Counted from the first letter of the stretch, positions 33,679 to 43,856 are shown. The stretch is 60,715 nt of DNA from Acidobacteriota bacterium (GCA_003223245.1 QHYI01000145.1:1-60715), one strand, 5' to 3'. The notes: generated from the letters alone by a model not told the origin. A program made the numbers and translations.

Positions 33679-34848
33679 ATGACGACGACAACTACTTTGC
33701 CTAATATCGCCAAGGGAGAAGGCACGAATCCGCTTAAGGGCCTGCTGGCGTACGGCCAGTCTCCCTGGATGGATTATGTGCGCCGCGACCTGCTTACGAG
33801 CGGGCAATTGAAGAAATATATCGATAACGATGGCCTGCGCGGGATGACCTCCAACCCGTCCATTTTTGAGAAGGCCATCACCGGAAGCAATCTTTACGCT
33901 GACATTTTGAACTCGCCGGAAGCGAAGAAGCTCGATGCCAATGGCATTTTCGAGAAAATTGCTTTTCGCGACATTCAAGACGCCTGCGACATCTTCCGGC
34001 CGATCTATGAGCAGACCAAGCGCCGCGACGGCTACGTGAGCATTGAGGTTTCGCCTTTTCTTGGTTACGACACGAAAGCCACGATCGCCGAGGCGCACCG
34101 TCTGTGGAAGGGCGTGAATCGCCCGAACGTGATGATCAAGATTCCCGGGACGCCGGAAGGGCTCCCTGCAATTCGCCAATGCCTGGAAGAGGGGCTCAAT
34201 ATCAACATCACGCTGCTCTTTGCGCAGTCGGCTTACGAACAAGTAGCGGAGGCGTTCCTTGCTGCGCTCGAAGCGCGCGCGAAGAAAGGCCAGGACATCA
34301 GCCACGTCGCCAGCGTGGCGAGCTTCTTTGTTAGCCGCATTGACACGCTTGTGGACAACACCATCGATGAAAAACTCAAGGCTGGCGTGGACGCGAAACA
34401 AAGGGCTTTGCTAGAAAGCTTGCTTGGCAAAGTGGCGATCGCCAACGCGCGTCTCACATACAAGAAATATCAGGAGCTTTTTGGCGGTGCGCGGTGGAAG
34501 GCTCTGGCAGCCAAGGGCGCACAAACGCAGCGGCTGCTATGGGCCAGCACGAGCACGAAGAATGCCAAGTACCGCGACGTGCTTTACGTCGAAGAACTCA
34601 TCGGCCCGGACACTGTGGACACCATTCCGCCTGCAACTTTTGATGCTTTCCGCGATCACGGGCGTTTGCGCATGAGCCTCACCGAAAATGTGGAAGGCGC
34701 AGCGAAGACCATGGCCGATCTGGCCAAGGCCGGAATCTCGATGAAAGAAGTGACCGACAAGCTGCTTGCGGACGGCGTGAAGCTCTTTTCCGATGCTTTC
34801 AGAACCCTGCTGGACGCCGTGGGGAAAACCGCGGGAGCGCACGCGTGA
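33679..34848 (+). CDS. tal: Transaldolase
   Basis: This 389-residue aldolase transfers a dihydroxyacetone unit between sedoheptulose 7-phosphate and glyceraldehyde 3-phosphate. It belongs to the longer type found in actinobacteria, cyanobacteria and Acidobacteriota. It carries GLRGMTSNPSIFEKAITGS, YVSIEVSPFLGYDT, and MIKIPGTPEGLPAI with the Schiff-base lysine at residue 154. An AQRLLWASTSTKN-like stretch lies near the end. The start is ATG at 33679 with CAAGGAG upstream, 83 bp after rpiB. The stop overlaps the start of pgi by 4 bp, a near-fusion of two activities that are joined in one polypeptide in related phyla. Confidence 0.93.
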   Translation: MTTTTTLPNIAKGEGTNPLKGLLAYGQSPWMDYVRRDLLTSGQLKKYIDNDGLRGMTSNPSIFEKAITGSNLYADILNSPEAKKLDANGIFEKIAFRDIQDACDIFRPIYEQTKRRDGYVSIEVSPFLGYDTKATIAEAHRLWKGVNRPNVMIKIPGTPEGLPAIRQCLEEGLNINITLLFAQSAYEQVAEAFLAALEARAKKGQDISHVASVASFFVSRIDTLVDNTIDEKLKAGVDAKQRALLESLLGKVAIANARLTYKKYQELFGGARWKALAAKGAQTQRLLWASTSTKNAKYRDVLYVEELIGPDTVDTIPPATFDAFRDHGRLRMSLTENVEGAAKTMADLAKAGISMKEVTDKLLADGVKLFSDAFRTLLDAVGKTAGAHA

Positions 34849-36560
34849 GCGTGAACAAGCAGACCTGCACACTTCCGGAAGATCTAGCCAATGCAGTGGC
34901 CGCCTCGCTGGAGGACTGGCGGAAAAACAACAAAGTGACGCGTCTTTGGCAGAAGGACGCGTCGCTCTGGACACGCAGCGACGAAAGTAATTGGTTGGGC
35001 TGGCTGCACATCGTGGAACAGCAACTCAAGCACGCGGGTGCCTTCAAGCGCATTGCCGAGGACGTAAGGAAAGCGCGTTTCAAGCATGCCTTGCTGTTGG
35101 GAATGGGTGGCTCCAGCCTTTGTCCCGAAGTTCTGCGCATGACGTTCGGCAAGATTAAAGGTTTTCCTGAACTTCACGTGCTGGATTCCACCGATCCCGT
35201 GCAAATCAAGGCCATCGAAGACAAGGTGGACTTGAAGAGCATGCTGTGCATCGTGTCGAGCAAGTCCGGCAGCACGCTCGAGCCCAACATTTACAAGCAA
35301 TACTTTTTCGAGCGCATCAAAGCCAAAGTGGGCGAGAAGGAGGTGGGCAACCGCTTCGTGGCCATCACAGACCCAGGCTCGCACATGCAGGACGTCGCGG
35401 TAGCCGACAAGTTTCGCGAGATTTTCTTTGGAGTGCCGAGCATCGGAGGGCGCTACTCCGCTCTGTCGAATTTTGGGATGGTGCCTGCGGCGATCATGGG
35501 TCTGGACGTGGAAAAATTTCTCACCACGGCGAAGGAAATGGTCGCGGCCTGCGGCCCAACGTCCACCGTGCACGACAACCCCGGCGTGGTTTTGGGAACG
35601 ATCCTTGGCGTGGCCGCGAAGCACGGACGCGACAAGCTCACGATCATCGCGTCGCCGGGAATTTATGATCTTGGTGCGTGGTTGGAACAATTGATAGCCG
35701 AATCTACTGGAAAGGTGGGCAAGGGCATTATTCCCGTGGATCGCGAACGCGTCGCGCGGCCTTCCGTTTATGGCAAGGACCGCGTGTTTGCCTATTTGCG
35801 AGTGGCCACGAAACCCAACAAGGCGCAGGATGCCGCAGTGAGGGCGCTCGAAAAAGCTGGGCATCCGGTAGTGAGCATCAGCGTCGACAATATTTACACG
35901 CTTGGACAGGAATTCTTCCGCTGGGAAATCGCTACGGCGGTCGCTGGCTCGATCATCGGGATCAACGCCTTTAATCAGCCTGACGTCGAGGCCAGCAAGG
36001 TCGAGACGCGCAAGCTGACCAGCGAATATGAGGCCAAGGGCAAACTGCCTCTCGAAGTGTCCTTTTTTGAGGCCAGCGGCATCCAGTTTTTCGCCGATGA
36101 GAAAAATGTTGCGGCCATTCACGGGGGCTTGAACGTCGCGGCGGTTTTGAAGAAACATCTCTGCCGAATCAATGCGGGCGACTATTTTGCGGTGCTGGGC
36201 TATATCCCGATGAACGCGGACAATGAAAGGGCCCTGCAAGCCATGCGGCACACGGTCCGCGATAAGAAGAAAGTGGCCACGGTTCTTGGCTTTGGTCCGC
36301 GTTTTCTTCACTCGACGGGTCAGGCCTATAAGGGTGGACCTAACAGCGGCGTGTTTCTGCAGGTCACTTGCGATGACGCGAAAGATTTGCCCGTTCCCGG
36401 GCAGAAGTACACCTTTGGCGTCGTCAAGGCAGCACAGGCTCGCGGCGATTTCGCTGTTCTTGCAGAGCGCGGCCGGCGCGCGTTGCGGGTCCATCTCAGG
36501 AAAAATGTGAAGTCGGCGCTTGCCACATTATCCAAAGCCGTGCAAAAGGCAGTTGCCTGA
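34845..36560 (+). CDS. pgi: Glucose-6-phosphate isomerase, of the transaldolase-linked type
   Basis: This 571-residue enzyme converts glucose 6-phosphate and fructose 6-phosphate. Key blocks are [19 protein letters not shown] (about residues 84-102), [19 protein letters not shown] (about 137-155), [19 protein letters not shown] (about 202-220) and a C-terminal [16 protein letters not shown]. It resembles the isomerase half of bifunctional Tal-Pgi proteins more than the E. coli enzyme. The start is GTG at 34845, overlapping the tal stop (GTGA), so translation should be coupled. A second GTG at 34851 is possible. Confidence 0.92.
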   Translation: MSVNKQTCTLPEDLANAVAASLEDWRKNNKVTRLWQKDASLWTRSDESNWLGWLHIVEQQLKHAGAFKRIAEDVRKARFKHALLLGMGGSSLCPEVLRMTFGKIKGFPELHVLDSTDPVQIKAIEDKVDLKSMLCIVSSKSGSTLEPNIYKQYFFERIKAKVGEKEVGNRFVAITDPGSHMQDVAVADKFREIFFGVPSIGGRYSALSNFGMVPAAIMGLDVEKFLTTAKEMVAACGPTSTVHDNPGVVLGTILGVAAKHGRDKLTIIASPGIYDLGAWLEQLIAESTGKVGKGIIPVDRERVARPSVYGKDRVFAYLRVATKPNKAQDAAVRALEKAGHPVVSISVDNIYTLGQEFFRWEIATAVAGSIIGINAFNQPDVEASKVETRKLTSEYEAKGKLPLEVSFFEASGIQFFADEKNVAAIHGGLNVAAVLKKHLCRINAGDYFAVLGYIPMNADNERALQAMRHTVRDKKKVATVLGFGPRFLHSTGQAYKGGPNSGVFLQVTCDDAKDLPVPGQKYTFGVVKAAQARGDFAVLAERGRRALRVHLRKNVKSALATLSKAVQKAVA

Positions 36561-36607
36561 CACACCGGAAAAATCTTGTTCAAGCAGAGCGGCGAGGAGC
36601 GCGCACG

Positions 36608-37627
36608 ATGCAACTGGGGATGATCGGGCTGGGTAGAATGGGCGCCAACATGGTGCGCCGCTTGCAAAAAGGCGGGCACAAGTGCGTGGTCTATGACCGC
36701 AGCTCCGAATCGGTGAAACAGCTTTCCGCGGAAGGGGCGACGGGCGGCACATCCCTCGACGATTTCGTTAGCAAACTGCAAAAGCCGCGCGCGATTTGGC
36801 TAATGGTGCCGGCGGCGGTGGTCGATGCCACGCTGTTCGATCTGGTTGGCAAGCTCGACAAGGGCGACGTGGTGATTGACGGCGGAAATTCTTATTACAT
36901 TGATGATATCCGCCGGGCGAAGGAACTTTCGGCCAAAGGCATTCATTATTGCGACGTGGGCACCAGCGGCGGCGTGTGGGGACTCGAGCGCGGCTACTGC
37001 CAGATGATCGGCGGGGAAGCGGCGGTGTTCAAACGCCTCGACCCCATTTTCAAGACGCTCGCGCCGGGCCGCGGCAGCGTGCCGCGCACTCCGGGACGCG
37101 AAAAAGTTGGTGGGACCGCCGAAGAAGGCTATCTGCACTGCGGCCCCCCGGGAGCGGGCCATTTCGTGAAAATGGTGCACAACGGGATTGAGTACGGCTT
37201 GATGGCGGCATATGCAGAAGGCTTGAACATTTTGAAGCACGCGAACGCCGGCAAAGCCCATCACGAAACAGATGCGGAAACCACGCCGCTGCGCAATCCG
37301 GAGCATTATGAATACGATTTCAATCTCGCGGACATCGCAGAAGTTTGGCGGCGAGGCAGCGTAGTTGCTTCCTGGCTGCTCGACCTTACGGCCATTTCCT
37401 TGTTGGAGCAGCCGACACTGGAACGCTTCTCCGGCCGCGTTTCGGATTCCGGTGAAGGCCGTTGGACGCTTCTCGCGGCGATAGAATCGACCGCGCCCGC
37501 CCCCGTGCTCAGCGCTTCGCTTTATCAGCGGTTCGCCTCGCGCGGTGAAGATGATTTTGCAGCCAAGGTGCTGTCGGCCATGCGGTTTCAATTTGGCGGG
37601 CACATCGAGAAGAAAGCCGGCCAGTAA
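36608..37627 (+). CDS. gnd: 6-phosphogluconate dehydrogenase, decarboxylating (short form)
   Basis: This 339-residue enzyme oxidises and decarboxylates 6-phosphogluconate to ribulose 5-phosphate. The NAD(P) fold begins [20 protein letters not shown]. Substrate and catalytic blocks are [37 protein letters not shown] and [16 protein letters not shown], with the catalytic lysine in HFVKMVHN. It belongs to the short GndA-like class (about 300-340 residues), often NAD-linked, and lacks the long helical tail of the classic enzyme. The start is ATG at 36608. It is in operon with pgi, 47 bp upstream. Confidence 0.92.
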   Translation: MQLGMIGLGRMGANMVRRLQKGGHKCVVYDRSSESVKQLSAEGATGGTSLDDFVSKLQKPRAIWLMVPAAVVDATLFDLVGKLDKGDVVIDGGNSYYIDDIRRAKELSAKGIHYCDVGTSGGVWGLERGYCQMIGGEAAVFKRLDPIFKTLAPGRGSVPRTPGREKVGGTAEEGYLHCGPPGAGHFVKMVHNGIEYGLMAAYAEGLNILKHANAGKAHHETDAETTPLRNPEHYEYDFNLADIAEVWRRGSVVASWLLDLTAISLLEQPTLERFSGRVSDSGEGRWTLLAAIESTAPAPVLSASLYQRFASRGEDDFAAKVLSAMRFQFGGHIEKKAGQ

Positions 37628-37674
37628 GAATTACGCAAGCGGTCGGGCTGCCACGCAAACAGGAATTCCATGAA

Positions 37675-39261
37675 ATGAACCACGATCACACGGACACAAA
37701 TTCTTCGGCCTCGCCTTGTGTCATGACCATTTGCGGAGCGACCGGCGACTTGACCAAGCGCAAGCTCATTCCTGCGCTTTGCAATCTAGCTCAAGAAAAA
37801 CTTCTTCCGGAGCAATTTGCGATCGTCGGCTTTTCCGTCGATGACTTCACGACGGAAAGTTTCCGACAAAATCTCGTGCAGGAGACTCCCAAGTTTGCCG
37901 CTTCGCCGATCGATACGAAATTTCTCGACTCCATGTGCGAGCGCATTTACTACGTCAAAGGTGACTTCCAGGATCCGGATGCGTATCAGCGTCTCGAACA
38001 GCAAATTGCCGAAACAGACAAAAAATACAACGCTCTCGGTAACAGGCTTTTTTATCTTGCGGTAGCGCCGCGTTTCTTCTCGATGATCGTCAAGATGCTG
38101 GGCCTGTGCGGCTTGTCGAAGGAGGAAAACGGACGCTGGGTGCGTGTCATCGTGGAAAAGCCCTTCGGGCATGACCTTGCTTCCGCCAAGCAGCTCAACC
38201 AGGAGCTGAAGCAGGTTCTGACGGAGAGGCAGATTTATCGCATCGACCACTACTTGGGCAAAGAGACGGTGCAAAATGTGATGGTTTTCCGCTTTTCCAA
38301 CAATATTATCGAGCCGCTCTGGAACCGCAATTACGTGGACCACGTGCAAATCACCGCAGCGGAAACGGTGGGCGTCGAGCATCGCGGCGGATTCTACGAA
38401 ACCGCAGGTGCGCTGCGCGACATGGTGCCGAACCACCTCTTTCAACTGCTGACGATGACCGCGATGGAACCGCCCATTTCCTTCGATGCGGACGAAGTGC
38501 GCAACAAACAAGCAGAAGTGCTTCATGCCATTCAGCCGCTGACTCCCGAAGAAGTGCTTACGTGCATGGTGCGGGGGCAATATGGTAGCGGGAATATCGA
38601 CGGCCAGCGCGTTGTCACCTATCGGAGCGAACCGGCGGTCGCTCCGGATTCGAACACGGAAACGTATGTCGCGCTGAAACTGCTCATTGACAACTGGCGA
38701 TGGGCGGGCGTGCCGTTTTACCTGCGCACCGGCAAGCGCCTGGCGCGGCGGGTAACGGAAATCGTCATTCAATTTCGCCGCACGCCTTTCGTGCTTTTTC
38801 GCAATACCAGCGTGCGAAACCTCCAGACCAATCGCCTGGTTATTCACATTCAGCCGGAAGAGGGCATTTCTTTGAGTTTCGGCGCAAAAGTCCCCGGCTC
38901 AGTCATGAAGCTTGGTCTCGTCAACATGGACTTCGATTACTGCACGTATTTTGGGATGGAGCACAACACCGGTTACGAGCGGCTGCTGCGCGACTGCATG
39001 GCCGGCGACGCCACGCTCTTTCAGCGCGCAGACATGGTCGAGGCGGGCTGGAGCGTGATTCAGCCCATCCTCGATGTCTGGCATGCCCTGCCGGCTCGCG
39101 GCTTTCCCAATTACGCCGCGGGCTCCTGGGGCCCTATCGAAGGCGACGAATTGCTTGAAAAGGACGGGCGCGCCTGGCACCGCATTGGCGAAGAAGAGCT
39201 CGATAATCGCGGACGAATTGCGCCCCCGGCCAAGGCACAAAAAACCGGAGTCGCCACCTGA
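37675..39261 (+). CDS. zwf: Glucose-6-phosphate 1-dehydrogenase
   Basis: This 528-residue enzyme makes 6-phosphogluconolactone and NAD(P)H, the entry to the oxidative pentose phosphate pathway. The nucleotide-binding start is [20 protein letters not shown] and the active-site signature is [20 protein letters not shown] (about residues 192-211). The [12 protein letters not shown] block and the C-terminal [18 protein letters not shown] are also present. Slightly longer than the usual 480-510 residues, because of the N- and C-terminal tails. The start is ATG at 37675, a short distance after GGAATTCC; the ribosome site is weak. It lies 47 bp after gnd. Confidence 0.93.
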   Translation: MNHDHTDTNSSASPCVMTICGATGDLTKRKLIPALCNLAQEKLLPEQFAIVGFSVDDFTTESFRQNLVQETPKFAASPIDTKFLDSMCERIYYVKGDFQDPDAYQRLEQQIAETDKKYNALGNRLFYLAVAPRFFSMIVKMLGLCGLSKEENGRWVRVIVEKPFGHDLASAKQLNQELKQVLTERQIYRIDHYLGKETVQNVMVFRFSNNIIEPLWNRNYVDHVQITAAETVGVEHRGGFYETAGALRDMVPNHLFQLLTMTAMEPPISFDADEVRNKQAEVLHAIQPLTPEEVLTCMVRGQYGSGNIDGQRVVTYRSEPAVAPDSNTETYVALKLLIDNWRWAGVPFYLRTGKRLARRVTEIVIQFRRTPFVLFRNTSVRNLQTNRLVIHIQPEEGISLSFGAKVPGSVMKLGLVNMDFDYCTYFGMEHNTGYERLLRDCMAGDATLFQRADMVEAGWSVIQPILDVWHALPARGFPNYAAGSWGPIEGDELLEKDGRAWHRIGEEELDNRGRIAPPAKAQKTGVAT

Positions 39262-39272
39262 AGGAAACCCGA

Positions 39273-40025
39273 GTGGAGCCAGAAATCCGAATCCTGGCGG
39301 ACGGCCGAGCAATCGCCAAACGCGCCGCACAAGAGTTTATTCAAGCCGCAGCGACCGCCGTGCGGGAGAGGGGCACCTTTCGTGTTGCGCTAGCAGGAGG
39401 GTCTACTCCGAAAGCGCTCTACAGCTTGCTAGCCAGTGATCCAGCGCTGCGGTCGCAAGTTCCCTGGGATAAAATAGAAGTGTTTTTCGGAGACGAACGC
39501 CATGTCGGTCCCAGCCATCCGGACAGCAATTTCCGCATGGCTACGGAAACGATGCTTTCCAAGGTTCCGGTGAAAGCGAATCAGGTTACGCGGATCAAAG
39601 GGGAATATCAGGACACCGAGCAAGCCGCTCGCGAATACGAGGAAGAGATCACCTCGCATTTCAAACTGAAGCCGGAGGAGCTTCCACGCTTCGATCTGCT
39701 TCTTGCCGGGATGGGCAATGAGGGCCACACGCTCTCGCTTTTCCCCGGTACTCGAGCGCTTCACGCCGACGGGCGCATCGTAGTAAGAAACTGGGTCGGC
39801 AAGCTGTACGCGGAACGTATTACCTTGACTGCGCCTGCCGCATGTGCTGCTGCGGAAATCCTGTTCATGGTGACCGGAGCGGATAAGGCGCTGGCCCTCA
39901 AGGGCGTTTTGGAAGGCCCGTATGAGCCGGAGCAGTTGCCCGCACAATTGCTTCGGCCCCAAAATGGAAAACTGCTCTGGCTGGTAGACACCGCTGCCGG
40001 AAGCATGCTATCAAAAGGAATTTGA
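39273..40025 (+). CDS. pgl: 6-phosphogluconolactonase
   Basis: This 250-residue enzyme hydrolyses 6-phosphogluconolactone to 6-phosphogluconate. It has the glucosamine-6-phosphate deaminase-like fold with [39 protein letters not shown] (about residues 70-89) and [17 protein letters not shown] near 150. The start is GTG at 39273, preceded by AAGGAAA, 11 bp after zwf. The product chain zwf-pgl-gnd is complete in this operon. Confidence 0.92.
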   Translation: MEPEIRILADGRAIAKRAAQEFIQAAATAVRERGTFRVALAGGSTPKALYSLLASDPALRSQVPWDKIEVFFGDERHVGPSHPDSNFRMATETMLSKVPVKANQVTRIKGEYQDTEQAAREYEEEITSHFKLKPEELPRFDLLLAGMGNEGHTLSLFPGTRALHADGRIVVRNWVGKLYAERITLTAPAACAAAEILFMVTGADKALALKGVLEGPYEPEQLPAQLLRPQNGKLLWLVDTAAGSMLSKGI

Positions 40026-40045
40026 GAATAGAGAAGGAGCATGTT

Positions 40046-41125
40046 ATGGCCACCACCGTAAGCCTGGGAAAAATTGAGACCTATCTCGGTGCAAAGACCG
40101 ACTCTTTGCTGGGGTTTAAATCGCCCAAAATTTCCAAAGAGAAGCTGAATCTTCCGGGGCCGGATTTTATTGATCGTGTTTACGCGGTTTCCGACCGCAA
40201 TATTCGCGTCCTGACCAACCTTCAAAGAATGTTTGGAAACGGACGGCTCAGCGGCACGGGCTATCTGTCCATCTTGCCCGTGGACCAGGGCATCGAGCAT
40301 TCCGGCGGCGCCAGCTTCGCGAAGAACCCCGACTATTTTGATGGCGAGAACATCGTCAAACTGGCCATCGAAGGCGGCTGCAACGCCGTCGCGTCAACCT
40401 TCGGCGTGCTTGGCTCGGTGGCGCGCAAATACGCGCACAAGATTCCCTTCATTGTGAAGATCAATCACAACGAGCTCCTGACTTTGCCCAACCGCTTCGA
40501 CCAGGTGCTTTTTGGCACCGTGCAGCAAGCCTACGACTTGGGCGCTGCGGCAGTCGGCGCGACCATTTATTTCGGCTCCGATCAAAGCACTCGCCAAATC
40601 GTTGAGATTTCTCAGGCTTTTGCCCACGCGCATGAGCTGGGCATGGCTACGGTTTTGTGGTGCTATCTGCGCAATAGCGCCTTCAAGAAAGACAAGGATT
40701 ATCATGTTTCCGCCGACCTCACCGGGCAAGCCAATCACCTCGGCGTGACGATCGAGGCCGACATCATCAAGCAGAAGCTTCCCGAGAATAATGGCGGCTA
40801 CTTGGCGCTAAATTCGAATGGGGCTAGTTACGGGAAATTCGACAAGCGCATTTATTCCGACTTGACGAGCGACCATCCGATCGATCTCTGCCGCTACCAA
40901 GTGGCGAATTGCTACATGGGCCGCGCGGGCTTGATCAATAGCGGCGGCGCTTCCGGTGCGAATGATTTCGAAGAAGCAGTCGCCACGGCGGTCATCAACA
41001 AACGCGCCGGTGGCACCGGCCTCATTTCCGGCCGCAAAGCGTTCCAGCGTCCCATGAAAGAAGGCGTGCAGCTCCTGAACGCCATTCAAGACGTGTATCT
41101 CAACCCCGAAGTCACCGTCGCCTAA
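40046..41125 (+). CDS. fbaB: Class I fructose-bisphosphate aldolase (DhnA/FbaB type)
   Basis: This 359-residue Schiff-base aldolase acts on fructose 1,6-bisphosphate. It resembles the archaeal/FbaB class: [20 protein letters not shown] (about residues 73-92), [14 protein letters not shown] with the probable catalytic lysine, [14 protein letters not shown], and the phosphate-binding [12 protein letters not shown]. Length is normal for the bacterial DhnA class. The start is ATG at 40046 with GAAGGAGC upstream; the frame to 40022 overlaps the pgl stop and places that site inside. It is the last gene of the operon, 20 bp after pgl. Confidence 0.92.
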   Translation: MATTVSLGKIETYLGAKTDSLLGFKSPKISKEKLNLPGPDFIDRVYAVSDRNIRVLTNLQRMFGNGRLSGTGYLSILPVDQGIEHSGGASFAKNPDYFDGENIVKLAIEGGCNAVASTFGVLGSVARKYAHKIPFIVKINHNELLTLPNRFDQVLFGTVQQAYDLGAAAVGATIYFGSDQSTRQIVEISQAFAHAHELGMATVLWCYLRNSAFKKDKDYHVSADLTGQANHLGVTIEADIIKQKLPENNGGYLALNSNGASYGKFDKRIYSDLTSDHPIDLCRYQVANCYMGRAGLINSGGASGANDFEEAVATAVINKRAGGTGLISGRKAFQRPMKEGVQLLNAIQDVYLNPEVTVA

Positions 41126-41179
41126 ATTCAACACTATGAGGTTATGACGTTGTTCGCAGCTGGCCTTATTTGAAGGGAT

Positions 41180-41372
41180 TCACTCGACGAACCGACACCG
41201 GAGTCGCAACCAGGCTCGTTTGCGTGCACGATCATAGCCCTTGTGCTCGCCCAACCAATTCTTCCCGCCCCAGGGAGCGGCTGATCGAGCTCCCTTCTTC
41301 CGCAGCTAGTATCCTTGCTTCTTTCAACAGGTTGGCGTCCAGTTTCAGAGTAACGGTGGTTTTCCTAGCGAG
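41180..41372 (-). pseudogene. VapB/RHH-like antitoxin remnant, frameshifted
   Basis: The minus strand reads ARKTTVTLKLDANLLKEARI and LAAEEGSSISRSLGREELVG, the ribbon-helix-helix start of a VapB-like antitoxin. Near 41237 the frame must shift by one base. The continuation YDRARKRAWLRLRCRFVE then ends at the TGA at 41180-41182, a typical VapB end. The first codon is CTC instead of ATG. No PIN toxin gene follows; the aldolase gene ends next to it. It is a decayed orphan antitoxin. Confidence 0.6.
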
Positions 41373-41439
41373 CCCGACCGTCGTGCTGCACAGGTTTACG
41401 TGGTGGCAAGATTTGCTGTGCGGGCCGTGCATTTTGCGC

Positions 41440-41469
41440 TTGACATATTCCTATATGGGAATGTATTTT
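41440..41469 (+). promoter_or_regulatory. Promoter and probable ArsR operator
   Basis: TTGACA (41440-41445) and TATTTT (41464-41469) are 18 bp apart. An inverted repeat ATTCC-TATATG-GGAAT (41447-41462) fills the spacer. Transcription would begin close to 41476, where a GTG codon of the regulator frame lies, so the message may be leaderless. The regulator probably binds this palindrome and shuts its own operon. Confidence 0.65.
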
Positions 41470-41475
41470 CTTGCC

Positions 41476-41862
41476 GTGCCTCGGGCAGCCACAACCTCGG
41501 ATGCTTTTAACGCCGTCGCCGAGCCGCGTCGCCGGGAGATCCTCCATTTCCTGGCGTTCGAGGAGCGCCCGGTTGGCGACATCGTCGATGGCCTGAACCT
41601 GGAGCAGCCTTCGGTGTCCAAGCACCTTCACGTGCTTCGGGAAGTCGGCTTGGTCAGCGTGCGCCGTGACGGCCGCCGCATGCTCTATCGCACGAACGCG
41701 GAAGCCATCCGGCCGCTCTATGAGTGGAGCAGCACTTTTGAGCGCTTCTGGCGTCATCAATTGAGCGGCATCAAGGAGCGCGCCGAGGCGCATGCTGATC
41801 ACAGTTCGGAGGCGGAGGCAAACTCAGATTCAGACTCGCAAAGGAGAAAACCATGGCGTTAA
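41476..41862 (+). CDS. ArsR family winged-helix regulator
   Basis: This 128-residue protein has an ArsR-type helix-turn-helix (about residues 8-80): AFNAVAEPRRREILHFLAFE, GLNLEQPSVSKHLHVLREVG and the wing VSVRRDGRRMLYRTN. A polar tail follows. It lacks metal-binding cysteine motifs, like the ArsR regulators paired with SRPBCC/AHSA1 proteins. The GTG at 41476 is chosen because the ATG at 41461 overlaps the -10 box; the frame from 41170 overlaps the antitoxin remnant. The stop overlaps the next gene's start by 10 bp, so the two are coupled. Confidence 0.85.
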   Translation: MPRAATTSDAFNAVAEPRRREILHFLAFEERPVGDIVDGLNLEQPSVSKHLHVLREVGLVSVRRDGRRMLYRTNAEAIRPLYEWSSTFERFWRHQLSGIKERAEAHADHSSEAEANSDSDSQRRKPWR

Positions 41863-42326
41863 CTGTTCCGGGAGTTGAGAGCCTGTCACTGTCAGTGAAC
41901 GAAGAAATCCGCGTTCGGGCGTCTCTCGAAAAGACGTTCGCGGCGCTTCTCGAGCAACTCGGTCCGTATAGTGAAATGCCGGATGGCACGCCCATGCCGA
42001 TGAAGCTCGAACCTTGGCCCGGCGGACGCTGGTTCCGTGACCTTGCCGACGGCAACGGCCATTTCTGGGGCGTCGTGCAAGCCATCAAGAAGCCTACGCT
42101 CCTCGAAATTACCGGCCCTCTCTTTATGTCCTACCCCGTCGCAAATAATGTTCAATACCGCCTCGGCGAGGAGAACGGCGTCACCGTAATCAAGTTCCGC
42201 CACGCGGGTTTCGGCTTGATTACGGACGAGCACCGAACTGGGGTGGTCAAAGGCTGGGCCTACATTCACGAAAACGTCCGCAAGCGTGCGGAAGCCGGCC
42301 GCTCTAAGTCCGCTTCCATTCAATAA
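41853..42326 (+). CDS. SRPBCC (AHSA1-like) domain protein
   Basis: This 157-residue protein has a START/Bet v1-like fold: VNEEIRVRASLEKTFAALLE, EPWPGGRWFRDL, GHFWGVVQAIKKPTLLEITG and GWAYIHENVRKRAE. Such proteins form a ligand-binding cavity; they are regularly encoded with ArsR regulators and DinB proteins, but the ligand is unknown. The start is ATG at 41853, inside the end of the arsR-type gene, with AAAGGAG upstream. It is the middle gene of a three-gene operon. Confidence 0.85.
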   Translation: MALTVPGVESLSLSVNEEIRVRASLEKTFAALLEQLGPYSEMPDGTPMPMKLEPWPGGRWFRDLADGNGHFWGVVQAIKKPTLLEITGPLFMSYPVANNVQYRLGEENGVTVIKFRHAGFGLITDEHRTGVVKGWAYIHENVRKRAEAGRSKSASIQ

Positions 42327-42370
42327 GGCTTTCGCTTCATAACAACTTCTATGCAAAAAGGAGAATGGCT

Positions 42371-42895
42371 ATGACCATCGCACAATCGTTGCTCGCGGAG
42401 TTTGAAGCTCAAGCCCCTATCACGCGCAGATTTCTCGAGCGCCTGCCGGAGGACAAGTTGACCTGGAAACCGCACGAAAAATCCATGTCTGCGGGGCAGC
42501 TTGCTTATCATTTGGCTTCCGTTCCAGGCGGAGTCATTCGCTTCGTGCAGAATAATCCCGCGCAAGCGCCCGAATTTGCCAATTTCCCGCAGCCAGCAAG
42601 CCGCCAGGAAATCCTTAAGACGTTTGACGATAGTATTGCAACGGTTCGCGACTTACTGCCAAAGCTCGATGATGCCCGCATGAAAGAAGCCTGGCGCATG
42701 GTCGCGCGCGGCCAAGAAGTCCTTGTTCAGCCGCGAGGCCAGTTCCTTCGCGACGTCATGTTCAGCCACTGGTATCAGCATCGCGGCCAGCTCAGCGTGT
42801 ACCTGCGCCTGCTCAACGTCGCTGTCCCTGCCAGTTGGGGACCTAGCGCTGACGAACTTCCCCTCTTCGCGCAAAAGGCCCAAGGAGCCTGGTAG
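42371..42895 (+). CDS. DinB family protein
   Basis: This 174-residue four-helix-bundle protein belongs to DinB/YfiT. FEAQAPITRRFLERLPEDKL is at the start, HEKSMSAGQLAYHLASVPGG supplies the first metal-binding histidine, and MFSHWYQHRGQLSVYLRLL near residue 130 holds the last two (HWYQHR). These proteins bind a divalent metal and may act as thiol-dependent transferases; the substrate is unknown. The ATG at 42371 is chosen because AAAAGGAG sits seven bases before it; the ATG at 42365 is too close to that site. It ends the ArsR operon. Confidence 0.87.
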   Translation: MTIAQSLLAEFEAQAPITRRFLERLPEDKLTWKPHEKSMSAGQLAYHLASVPGGVIRFVQNNPAQAPEFANFPQPASRQEILKTFDDSIATVRDLLPKLDDARMKEAWRMVARGQEVLVQPRGQFLRDVMFSHWYQHRGQLSVYLRLLNVAVPASWGPSADELPLFAQKAQGAW

Positions 42896-43018
42896 TCGCC
42901 TCCCGTAGGGCGCGATATTCGTACCCGTTTGCGTTGTGTTGCAATGTTTCCTTCAGAAATGATGGGAAGGATCAGACTGTAAGTGTCTGAAATCGGCGGG
43001 CAGTTTAAGAGGTCCTTT

Positions 43019-43699
43019 TCATGCACGCGTGAGCATGGCGGCGCGGGCCGCGCCCAGGAGTTTCTTCGCGTTCTCGCGAATATCGCCGCGGCCGAAAACT
43101 GCGTTTCCCGCAACAAGCAATTCGGCGCCGGCGTGGACGATGTCGCTCACCGTGTCCAGGGCCACGCCGCCGTCCACTTCAATGCGAAAAGATAGGCCCA
43201 GCGATTCGCGCACTTCCGCAAGCGTCTTGATCTTACCTAGCGACCCATGGATGAACGTCTGCGCCCCAAAGCCGGGGTTCACGCTCATCACCAGGACGTG
43301 GTGTACCATGTCCAGCACCTCGTCGAGCGTATGCACGGGCGTCGCGGGATTGATCACCACCGCCGGCTCGCAGCCGTGCGATTCAATCAGTTGCAGCGTG
43401 CGATGCAGATGCACACACGCCTCCTGGTGCACGGAAATCCAGTTCGCGCCCGCTTCCGCAAACGCCGGAATGTAATTGTCGGGATTCTCGATCATGAGGT
43501 GGCAGTCGAAAGTCGCATCGGGAAGCGCTTTTCGGAGCGACGCCACAACCGGCGGCCCAATGGTAATGTTCGGCACGAAGTGGCCGTCCATAATGTCCAG
43601 GTGCAGGACTGTGCCGCCGCCTTCGAGCGCGGCTTTTGCGTCGTCGGCGAGCCGCGCGAAGTTCGCAGAGAGTATCGAGGGGGCCAATTCGATGGTCAT
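43019..43699 (-). CDS. rpe: Ribulose-phosphate 3-epimerase
   Basis: This 226-residue TIM-barrel enzyme interconverts ribulose 5-phosphate and xylulose 5-phosphate. It shows IELAPSILSANFARLADD, VLHLDIMDGHFVPNITIGP (metal-ligand His and Asp), FDCHLMIENPDNYI, VLVMSVNPGFGAQTFI and FRIEVDGGVALDTV. The start is ATG at 43699 with AGGAAAGGAGCC upstream; the frame to 43732 includes that site. It supplies the one pentose phosphate pathway enzyme missing from the operon at 31051-41125, but is on the other strand, 1.9 kb away. Confidence 0.93.
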   Translation of the reverse strand: MTIELAPSILSANFARLADDAKAALEGGGTVLHLDIMDGHFVPNITIGPPVVASLRKALPDATFDCHLMIENPDNYIPAFAEAGANWISVHQEACVHLHRTLQLIESHGCEPAVVINPATPVHTLDEVLDMVHHVLVMSVNPGFGAQTFIHGSLGKIKTLAEVRESLGLSFRIEVDGGVALDTVSDIVHAGAELLVAGNAVFGRGDIRENAKKLLGAARAAMLTRA

Positions 43700-43856
43700 A
43701 AGTGCCGCTTGGCTCCTTTCCTCTCGGGACAACGCCGATTATACGCGAACGCGGGCGTAATGCTAAAAACGCCACACGTTGAAAGTTTCCCTCAACGCAG
43801 AATTGCAACCGCGCGTCGGCGGGCGTATGGTTTTTTTGTGAGGAGGCACAACAAAA

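Noticed and set aside
34884-36494. Antisense frame of 536 codons opposite pgi
   Set aside because: It lies wholly within a clear isomerase gene, has no ribosome site and no family content.
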